A DNA stretch of 64,000 nt from Antedon bifida (taxonomy: Eukaryota > Echinodermata > Crinoidea > Comatulida > Antedonidae): the NCBI GenBank assembly GCA_963402885.1, contig OY727098.1:22554717-22618716 (forward strand), in the 5' to 3' direction. A model generated the notes under the pieces. It made no database searches, was not told the origin of the DNA, and saw nothing but the letters and a program-made list of their open reading frames with translations. Below are positions 48,501-60,500 of the stretch, piece by piece. Every line of letters begins with the position of its first letter. The stretch's first letter is position 1. Both the position numbers and the translations under genes were made by a program.

Positions 48501-51500
48501 TTTATACACTTTTTATCATGGATACAAACACTGTAGTAATATATACCAATTGAAAGAAAATTGCTTTGTTTATATCTAGTTTAAGATTGAAACATTGCAA
48601 TGGTATACATTTTAGAATATTTTCAGTACAGCCTAGAGTGTAGTCGTTAATGCAGCCAAAAGCTATTTTATGGCCTTCCACCTTTTACACAGCACCCTAC
48701 GAGGGGTCTTGCCACTACTCGTAAAGAATTGCTTCCCATTCTACATTTAAGCTTATTTGACTAACATCTCCTCATTCCTCTGTACAATAAATGATTCACT
48801 TTACAGTGCCTCATGATAACAATTTAAAGACCCAGCAACATTTGTGTCATCTTAAAAAGTTAGTACAGGTAAACAAGATGTATTATTGCTGTATACTATC
48901 TCCATTTTTGTTAACCTGGTTTAATAAATATTTACAATATATTTGTCTTTCATTTATATTCAACTCTATGTTTAATAGTTTCTACAACAACATTAACCCT
49001 TTGCTTATTAAAGTTAATATTTTACAGCATTATTAAAAGTGCTATTATTGTTAATTAATTGATTTTAATATGTAGGAGATTTATTAGAAAAAAGCTTAAT
49101 TTATTGTATAAATTTATTCTACTATCACTAAATTTACACCTTTTTTGTATTATAAAATGTAAATATAAATTATCGATGCATTAAATACATTTTGTTGCTA
49201 TGGAAACGTGTACATGGTCTAGTGTCACAGATGAGTCATAATGCATCCATTAGCATGGTAACTTATACTATTATTTCTCTTTCCTCCATCCAAAAAATGT
49301 TCAAATTAAAGTGATTTTAGAATTTTTAATCTCGTAGACATTTTTAAATTTTACTTAATTTCTTATCATTTTTTCCTGTTTAGGTATATTAAAGTATATA
49401 AAAAATTTTTTTCAATTTTTAAATTTCATTTAAGGTGGTTAAATTACTGTTTTGGTCTTATTTTTTTCGATATGCTTTACTGTTTACAGTACATATTTTA
49501 ATTTAACTTAAAATATAGGATTATTTTTGTAAAAAGGTGAATTTCAAAGACTATTTGAAGTCCTTTTTTTACTGTTGTGTAAAACTAAAATATAAAGTTT
49601 TTACCTTGACTCTCTTTGGCAAATCATTGTTTTCAAACCTACTGAAAACAATAGTGTTAATTGTCTGTAGGGAGTTTATTGCTTTGCTGTCAAATGAGAA
49701 TTATATACTTTGCATGTTTTATACTGATATTTAAAGTATTAAACTATACTGTTAAAAACCTGAATTGATACAAGTCCAAGCTAGGATATAACTCCACTTA
49801 ATAATGTTAAATAATACTTTACTGAAATAAATATATTAACTAATATTCCAATACCGTGAGCGAGTATAACGTGTATTAAAAATCCCAAAAACAAATTCAA
49901 CAATAATACCAAAGGTTGACATACATTTTCGTCACATTAATACATGGCAGATTTTGTTCTCTTCGCCTGCGGCACATTAGCATGAGCACATTAAAGTGTG
50001 TTGTTTGTGTAAAAGCTTCTGTATCCTGGGATTATACATAGATTGTTTGTCTACTTTTATCTCATTTACTCTATGACATTGGCAATTAACAGTTTCCTGT
50101 TGTCTTGAATCTAATTTGATTTTGTCTGCTTTTGCATCATTTTCACTCATTCTACTTCATTTTTGGTCTCACCAGTAGGAATCTTCAGTCTGTATTATTG
50201 CTATATAACAACATTAAACCTGAATGTATTTCACATGTACAGCAACATATAAACAATTTAAAATGTTTGTTCAGACCTGACCTTTAAGAATGATTCTTAT
50301 CATATTTTGTGAAGCGAGACTAGCGTCATATCCACATTTTATATTTAGTTGTCTAATTTTTTAAAATGCAGTTGGTCAGATGTTTGTCCTACTCTGACGT
50401 AATTGTGCTAAATAATACTTAGTAGTACATAAATTTGCAAGTAATTCCCAAATGGGCTAGAACCCACAACCTCTAGCGTAGTGTTCCTACCTAGACCACA
50501 AACTTGCGCTGATGACTATGGTTAAGTTCTAAGACCCCAAGAAAGCAGTCGGTATATACTGCACCAAAATGTAATAGTTTGATACATTGCAAGAAATTTG
50601 TTTTTAAATTTTCTACATATTTTTCTTATTTTTTTATGTACAGTATACTAAACTACCTAATAAATTATCAACAAACAGCATAACATCATGTGGGGAAAGA
50701 AAGCTAATTTACATTAATCATTTTATTCATGTTAAAGGATGCTGAAATAGTATATAGGTGAATTTGAAAGAGAAATTCAATAAATGTTACTTTGACCTTA
50801 ATACCTGTTTTATAATAAATCTTCTATGATGACTTTGTGGTTTTTATTTATAATGTTTTAAAAGTAATTTTTTTAGCAGAGGATATAACATCTATTTAAG
50901 AAACATTAATATCATAGAATATTTTAATAATGTACAAGAACGATTAAACATTTTCCGTAACGGAAGAGAATAATTCAACTGAAACATAATATCCTGAAAA
51001 ATGTACGTGCAAATTAGTTAAATTTAATTAAAATTTTCTTATCAGCATTTCATGGTTGTATAATACCATTTCATATAATGTTGCTAATGAACCACTGTAC
51101 ATGCTTACAGCTAAAAATGATTTGTTATAATTATCATTCATAAGATTACATGTTTAATTCATTAATTTGATACGGTAATTTATTTTATCAGAGATTTGTC
51201 ATATGAGAATGATATGAAATGTTGGTTGTTGCTCATAGTAATTAATAATTACATAAGTTGATTAATATCTTCCTCTCATTTTATTTGATTAAAGCATAAA
51301 GAAAATAGAATTATTTACAACTAAGTTATTTTAAGAACATGCTTCACAGTTTTTCATTATTCATATTTTATTTTCAGACTTTCTTTGTTTTGATATAAAT
51401 ATCTCTTTATTGCCTTTTATATTATGTAATTAATTTTGAAATATATTGTTTTCCTCAGTCTGATTTTGATGATGAGCTCCACGCAGTTGAAGCGCAAACA

Positions 51501-54500
51501 AAGCACCTTACTGCTGGCCTAGCTAACTCCATTCCTAGGAATCTGCGTCTAGGACGTCCACTATCGGTAGACGAGACAAAATGTGCCCGTCGTGGAAGCC
51601 TTGGAATGGGCAGTTCTCTCAGCCACAGTGTAAATGTAAATGCAAGTTTTCAAAACAGTACCACAAATGCCTTGATCTTGGGGGATTCCTCAAACCTATT
51701 GAGGGTACGGCAGATGCTAGGACAATCAGCACCTTCATTAGGACCAAGTCTGGTAAGTCTCTTTAACATGTTATTTTCCGCTCACAAAACATACAACAAT
51801 GTTAGGTATGAAACGAGGGTTATAAAATTAAATAAAAAGCTGTTCCAATATAAGTTTTAGAAGAAACTTTTACGTCATTGCCTTCAATTACAGTACCACC
51901 AATGGGTACAAGTATAACCTTTTTTGTTTGTCAACGACCTATATCTATAAGAAATTTATTCAATTTCCAACGCAATTATTTACTTTTATCTACGATCATT
52001 AGAAATTAAGAGCACTCAGAATAATTTGGTTATTGTGAAAAACCCACTTTGACATGTTTTTAAGAGTTAATCAAATCAGATGATGAAAATTATTCTCAAG
52101 TCAAATAATTTGTTTCTAATAAGTATTATTTCAAACATGTGGTTCAAATTGAGATTGCTGCAAAATTTAACGAGTGTACTTCATGCTTCATTTCGATTCA
52201 CAACCTAATTAGAAGGCGTGGGTGACGAGTTATACAGTACAGTAGCTTTAAACCTTTTTTTTCCTACGATTTTGAGAGACTAGCTAATACCAAACATTAT
52301 TCCTAAATCTATTTTGCAGTCCTCTGTTGTTGGAGTAGTCTGCTGTCCTAAAATATCAATTTGTGATGACGGCTACTACCTACTACAGAGGGGGTGAATT
52401 ACTACACTGCAGATACTAAATTGTAAAATAAATACATTTGTAAAAAAGTTCTGGTTCTTATTTTATTATTATCAGTGAAGTTAAAAATAAATAAAGGTTT
52501 TGTATTCATACTCAATGTTTCCAGGTATAAAAATAAGTTTATATGTAGCCAAATTACACATTTCTATATGAATAAGGAATTTCACACAAGGTAGTCATCA
52601 ATCAATTGAATTGTCATAAATGATTTGATCAAATTAAATTTGTTTGCAAGGATGAACTCCGTTTTTGAACACAGGAAATCAGTTAATAAGTGGTACATAA
52701 GTTTTAATTTTATTCAAATTGCCTTTTTCAACTGTGACATGTACTTTACTACATCATAAAAGTTTATTTACATTTTATGATTTTCTTTAGAAAGAATCGT
52801 AAATCATCTTTATATCTAGTTTCAATTCCAATTCTATTGGGTAATGATGTGATCATGTTTCTTCTACTGTAGGTAGTAGTGTTTCATATTGACATTGTAC
52901 TGCCTAACAATTATTATTAATACCCTTTGATTTTCTAATTTCATATAAAAATAATGAAATAACTTAAAATTAGTTATAATTACATTTTTCAGATTTATTT
53001 ATTCATTTGACACAAGCAGTCAATACATTGTGTCCGCAACGTCTGATTTGGAAATCTTTTTTTTTTTATTAGTGGTTGGAGAATAATGTTTCAAAATGAG
53101 TAATTTGCCCTTTCAGTATTGCTTTTAGGTCAAGATTGGTATATTGGAAGTTTCATAAGGTCTTCTTGATATCAGTAAAGTCAAAAACAAGGTTTTTATA
53201 AATCAGAAATTGATTATTAGACAGTTTTTTACAGCTGTAGCATGACACTGACAGGATCCCGTCGTGTCATAGGAAGGTTGTTTTTCGGGGGTTTTCTTGT
53301 ACTGTACCAGTGTGTACAGTCTGCCCTTGGCACTCATTTTAAAAGTTTCTGTCAGGTCAATTATAATTGTCTTCAAAGTCATCTTTTCAAAAAGTTACAC
53401 AATCCATCTATTCAGATAAAAAAATTAGGTTTGAAATTTTAAATTATTCTTAAAATGTGTTACTGAAACACTTGGCTAGGCACTTTAAACCATGACTCAT
53501 TTATTCCTTCAAGTGGGACCCCTACAATGCCGGTGATCACAAAACCATTAAAACAAATCCTATCACTTAACCGATTTAAAGTTAACATCTACAGTAGATT
53601 GGTTGAAAACTGTTCTAGGTTATTCACTTATTTATTAAATTCATCATGGATACTGTGTGACTGTGTCTTAAAAAATTCTATCTATATACACACATATTTT
53701 TCCTGATTAACTTAATGTACATTACAGTTTTAGTTGTTTTTACTGTAGCGTAGTACTTTTGAAAATTGTTTTCTTAGAAAATTAAAGGTACTTTGAAATA
53801 ATATGCTACAATTATGTAAAACTATACAAAATCATTTATACAATCAGATTCATAGATGGAAAAAGATTAGAATTTAAAAACCAAATGAAGAAGTATCATT
53901 GGTCCCTAGTCTTTAAGGAGAATAGTTCCTTATAATATAGAGGCCACTGTTAGAATAATTTTTCCCACCAAATGCATACTGTAGATGCAGAATGTGCAAT
54001 ATCTTTCAATGCCTCAAATACAGTTGTATAGTAAACGTTGTTGACGTGTAGGGAGTGGTACTGGTACCCACGTTTACTTTGCATCTGTGGTTCAGAGAAC
54101 TTTGGTTAACCACTAATTTCCAGTTGCAGATGAACTAATTATAAGATGACAGAAAAGTTTTCATTTAGATTGTGTATTCACCAGAAATTTACAATTCAGT
54201 TGAAAGCACCCCTAGTTAATAGTAGCATATGACAACACTGATTTGCCATTTAAAAGTTTGAATACAAAGTTGGGATTCAAGCCTAATTCTAAGTACTTTG
54301 TGATTTGATTTGTAGATTTAGTAAAGAGCCAAAGTTAATTTTACTAGAAATGAACTAAAAGGTACTAACTCTTCTGCACAATCATTACATTAAAAAAATC
54401 AAAATAAGCTGCAGAGCACAGTGTCTTATTTTATTGTAGAATTTTTAAAAGAAAAAAAAATCTTACCAAAAAAAAGAAGAAAACTAAAAGAAAGCATGAC

Positions 54501-57500
54501 CGTGATCTTTAATGGGTTTAAGGAATTGTTCTTAGTCAGACATCAAGTAGCACTGAAAGGCATAAGTATATAAAAACCACAAAGCGTCTGTATGTCGGGG
54601 ACCTGGTTCGTGTATATGATTTCCCATTTACAATTAGCCTTTTAATTCCATCCCTTGCATGTGTTGTTGACAGCTTTTAATATTCCAAATGTTACACCTT
54701 TAACAGGTGGTCATCAACAGGTGCTTGTTTTTCTAGTTACATTTTTTATTGTAATTTTGTTTTCTGGCAATCATAAAACAATTCAATTCATTATATTATC
54801 TATTAATTATAATTCTCAATTACAAAGAAATTTATTTTGTAAGCTGTAGTTTGTATATTACTTTGTTTTACTTTATTCATTAGATTTCATGTTTAATGTC
54901 GCCGATTACATTTGTTTATTTAAGATCAAAATCAAATGAAATTTATGTTGGTAAAAGAAAAGTTTTACTAAGGTTTACTAAAACTTATACATTGTTACTA
55001 TTACTTTTAATTTATTTATTTTATGGTAGATTAATATTTAAATTGTACATACAGTATTGTTGTACAAATTAAAAAGTAAACAAATCATGTAACTGATATA
55101 ATTATTTCCTTTTGTTGTATAGCCTTCAGCCAGCTTCCAATTACTGGTAGGTATTTTAATATCATAAATGTTGATGTATTTTGTTAAATTTTCGTTTTCC
55201 TTTTATTATCAGTAAATTCTTCATAGATTTTGTTGTTTCTTTTTTTTTTAAATAGTATTTACCTAATTGTTGTGGTATGTTAACGATTTGCAGTGGTTTT
55301 GTTTCTGTATTGTTATCCCATAAATATTTTATTCAATGAATAATGCTATGTATGTGTTTCAGCTTGAATTTTAAAACATTGCATTTGATTTGCGATTTTC
55401 ATTCATTCAATATACAGTAAATCATTTTCACATACTGTGCAGTAATATCAGTTTCCATTTAATAAATGCTTCAATAAAGTGTATATACAAGTTACAATAA
55501 ACAAATTTAATATATTTTTTTTGAAGTAAATATTTATTTGATGTGCTAATATTATAGTGTAATTTTTTATTATTTCATCTTGTATTACGTGGTTATGAGA
55601 TTTGTTATGTTTAATGATTAACATCAATTACTAATCCAATAGTTAACCAGTATAATTCTTTTTGGTGCCATGGATTTTCCATATTTGTCGGCTTGGGGGG
55701 GGGGGGGGGGGGAAAGAGGGGGAAAGGGGAAAGGGGGGGATATTCAATCCTAGATGTACAATACATGTACAGTCGCAGTCACGTTATTAAAGTAAGACAA
55801 ATATTTTGTTTTGCTTTTGTCGCACAAGTCATTGTCACTCTCAGGAGAACCTTGGTGCCTCTGTGGAAAGAAATGTACTACATCTCTACGGTATTCTTTC
55901 ATTTGAAGACAATTTTAAAATCATTTTCAATTACATTTAATATATAATTTATGTTAATTTACATAATTGTATATTGAATGCAATGCAAAGGAAAGATTTA
56001 TTTTGCTTTAATTAAAATAGTATTTTTTATAAATTATTATTTTCTATGCTAATGGAATTAAGTATGTTGCCAAAACTAAATTTGTTTAAAATATTTTATA
56101 TGCTTATGACAAATATTTATCGTTTGGAGTTTATAACGCTGACCAACCGCGTAGACCAAGTGTCTGCGGTTGTTTTCGTTAATCGATGATTGTACAAGTA
56201 TTGTAGCAAGCCAAGTCGGATCAAGGCTATAGACGCAAAGACTCCCAGTAATACAGAGATTTTCGAAATTAACAAGAACCTACCTATTACAACGTATTAA
56301 GATTGATTGTACCTCCTAAAATGAAACGACCTATACAGGTATACATCAAAGAAAATTAAACTGTATTAATCTGTAGTACAGTAGTAGAACTTCATAGAAT
56401 TCATTAAGCCTCAATGCGCATTTAAACTATTAGCTAGAATTCAGTGTACAGTTTTTATGTTCACATTAAACAGCTACTCCGTCACGACGAGTTTAATATT
56501 CTGATGTTGCACCATACTGTGTTGAATAATTTCTATTTTTTTGTTCATTTACAAACAACATTAATGGTTGCAGCATCTGTGCTAAAGTTCATTTTTTTCG
56601 CCGCTTGTTTACCGTCGCATAATTTGTAATGGAAATTTGTATGGACGTTTAATGACTACGTTGAAACGGTGGCATGTCTATACTGCATGCGTTTCTATTC
56701 GGCCAGCACTATGCGATTAATGTGTTGAGGAGAGTGATGTTACCTAATCTATAATGCACTTAAAGTGTCTGAAAGCCATTCAAATCATGGACTGTATGTA
56801 TGGACAGCTTACTTATGATAGTAAAGGTTATTCTGCAAGCTGTTGGTAGGTTAACGTAATGCTGAATCTCTCAGCTGTTCGTAGTATCAGTTCTATTTTC
56901 ATTAGTACCAATGATTACAGTACCATCAGATACCAGCAAGAGTTTTCTTCATTTGTTAGTAATTTAGAACTCTATGGATAATTCGCCATATTCATCTTCA
57001 GATTTACTACTAGAAATTTGGGTAAGTATTGTTAATTTAAAATGTATTTCAAAAGTAATTCAGTACTTTATCTCATCTGTGCTCCTCAGTCGGTTTTTTG
57101 CTGAAGTACGGTACGACAAAGTGAATAGTTAATTTCACGTGTAGTTGTTGTTTGATCATTTCCATTGCATTTGAGAACACTGATGTCTCAGGTTTTTTTA
57201 AATTATCATATAAATGATAAAATATCTATAAAATTGTTGAATTCTCAATATGTCTTCAGTGCTTTTTAGTTGGAATTACCTTATTTTATTTGTAATTATT
57301 CATTTGATCTTATCATACAGTATGTTTATCGAAAATATTAACTGCATGTACTAAAAGAAAAAAATATGGTGGATTCTTCTATTATGATAAAATTTGTTGT
57401 TGTTGAAGCTCTAGTAATGTATAAGGAGTTCAGATGTTTGGCTTTCATTTGAACAATACAAAATTATTGAAATACTGTAATTTAGAATAAACACTTTAAA

Positions 57501-60500
57501 TTTAAATTTTGTTTTTATCTCTGTCACTTTGAATATTTCATTTGACATTGAAACAATTTTGAATACAGACATTATGGTGGCAAGTATATTAGTGATCGCC
57601 CATTTTTATTGGTCAATTAAATTATATCCGATGGCCTATATCATCAAAGACAATCTTTCTGTCCACTGTCTCGACTGGTCATTTTATTTCTGTGTACCAT
57701 GGACTTGTATAATAATTCTCATAGTTTCATTTTTTTAGAAATACTGTAGGATTTTAGTAATTAATATTTGTTAATAAATTATCAATTGTGAATCATTTGT
57801 TTATGAAGCAAGGCTATAATCATTTCCGTATTTTGCATAATTTATTTGGTTCTAATGACACTCAGATTTGTGTTCACTTACTTTAGAGAAAGATGACCAG
57901 TGAATTTTTACCAATTGAGCAAAAAAAAAAAAATATGTTGAATTTAAATATTGATCTATTTTATATCCAGTAATATAGTTTATATATGAAGTTAGTAGTT
58001 TTATATCATCAAAGACAATCTTTCTGTCCACTGTCTCGACTGGTCATTTTATTTCTGTGTACCATGGACTTGTTTAATAATTCCATAGTTTCATTTTTTT
58101 AGTAGTAGTATTTAGTAATAAATATTTGTTAATAAATAATTAATTGTGAATCGTTTTTTATATCATCTAGTAACATAGTTTAAAGCCACAATGAAAAACC
58201 TTTTTTTAGTTGTGGTAGAGAAGTAGAAAATAAAATTCTGAATCGCAATCACTATATAAAGTGTACATTTTTCAACAACAACATAATTTTCTCATTTTCA
58301 TGACTTTCTAAATTAAACATATCCTACAGTATACAATAATAATCATTTCCAAAACCATTAAGTCCGTTTGTAACAACTTAATTTCATTTGGCCAAAAATC
58401 CAATTTTAATTTACTCTACATCCTTGAGATGTTAAGTACACATGTTTATGTAAAATAATTGTTTTATGGAAAATATGTACAACCTTGGATTTATATTAGT
58501 AGTATTCCTCACGCTATTGAGAAATTGAAAACATTGTTGTATTGTATGATTATCAAAAGTCAAAGCGATAATGTTGTAAAAGTCGATTAAGTTCAACAAA
58601 TTAGAAATCTTGATTGTATAATGGCGTATAAAATGAATTGAAGAATTTATGTCCAATTTGTTGGTTGTTAATGTTATGATTATGAATAATGTTTATATTT
58701 TTTTATTCCATTATTATGTGAATTTTCATCGTATTTCGTTACAAATGGCTGAGCTTGGTATGGGGCGCCGTTTACCGTACCTAAAGAGCCAATAATATCA
58801 GCATTGGTTAGAGGCGGACTAGCTCCTTAGTTCTGATGGTGGAACAAGTCTTCTCAGATAATGACTATAGACCATAGATCCAGTGATTCTTAATGCTTAT
58901 AAACTACATTTTTTTTTCGTGTGGTGCAGTGAATACAGTCATTTATGTTGTATTATATTGTGTTGCGTTTTTATTATTATTTTTCCATTGTGTATTTGTA
59001 TCTGGTAAAATTCACTATCTTTATATATAAATTACCTGTCTGTGCAGCAGTTTTCTATTTCAACGGAGACATATTGGATTGGACATACGATAAGTTCATA
59101 AGATGCATTTACGGTCAAATTTCCAATGTACATTAAAATCGTGTATCTGATCCAAACAGATACTTACACAGTGTTACTATAATGATAGTACATTATGCCT
59201 TAAAAGCAATGATAATTTAAAATTATGGTTTTGTTTACTTACTGTGTGATTAATGTCTGTCATAATTGCCAGCTAATTATCACAGTTGGTAATAATAGCG
59301 CTTGATATTCTCAATAAAAGTATATATAAATTTTCAGAAGAAATTTATATATTCTAGGTAAGCATTTATAGACATTCTATCTAATTCTAAACCGCCCAGT
59401 GATATACTGAATTTTATATAGATAAAGAGAAAGTCGGTGAGAATAAGACAAATCGCCTTGACCAGGATTCAAACCATCTGCTTGATATGTAAACCATTAG
59501 ACCACTAGGGCTTTCATGGTATTGTTCAAATTTGATTGGATAGCGACTCTTCAACATCCTTGTTGTGATACGGCAGAACAGCATTAGTTCTCAATTGTAC
59601 AAATGCGCAACAGAGAGCAATCGCCCTATTATATGTATTAAATATAGTATTTAATATTTTTTTTGATTTTTCATTTTGATTTTTGATTTTAATACATAAT
59701 GTAGTATAATATACCATTAAATTTGCACTTTATGATATTCTAACATTAAGTGTTTTGCACTTTACTATCACATGAATTAAATATGAAAATGTGTCTCAAG
59801 AGAAACAAAATGCCCATCTAAGCTGCTACAGAATGATGTTCACATCCTAGTAATTATAGTATGCTTGTTAAATAGGTCAAGGAGAAATAATGCTTTGCCT
59901 TGTATACAAATATAATATAAATATATACCCAAAGTTATTACAGATATATATATATCATTAAATTGCTATTCCACATTTTATAGTGCTTTTACTACGCATA
60001 ATGCTACTATATAATCTGAATCACAGTAAATGCTGCAATATCAATACATACAGTACATGGTTAATGCTTTAAGCTGTATTAAAAACACACCTTGGGGTTG
60101 GTATCTGCCAATATGCTCAATACACAGTATACAGTTAACTTTCCCAATATCTAGTACCCTGGTCTTGCTCAAAATATCAAATTTTCCACTGTATTCTGGT
60201 CTTACTGTAATCTTTCAGCCCTAAATACTGTTTCTTAATAACAATTCACAGAGGATGTTATGAACAGACATGCTTTTACCAACACATTAATTATATTTCC
60301 TTTAATTATTGTAAGTAATAATGTGCAGTGGTTAACTTCAAATACTTAATTATTGAGTACATCTATCACGAACACATACTTGATTGAATTTGTTCTTTGA
60401 TTTTTCAGAAAGAATTTGGTGTGACACGTAGAGGAAGGTGAGTGTGACACTATATGAAAGTTAACCAAGTTCATTTTGGGTGTGGTTAACTTTAAACCAT

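Larger units (their letters stand above)
45876..51458. other. MAST intron 1, distal part
   Basis: Very AT-rich, with one weak candidate first exon (48388-48477) and one tRNA-like SINE head (50445-50515). Nothing else is recognisable. Confidence 0.45.

Noticed and set aside
53242-53442. Further alternative first exon of MAST
   Set aside because: The only phase-0 GT (CAG/GTCAAT) is a poor donor, unlike the other candidates.
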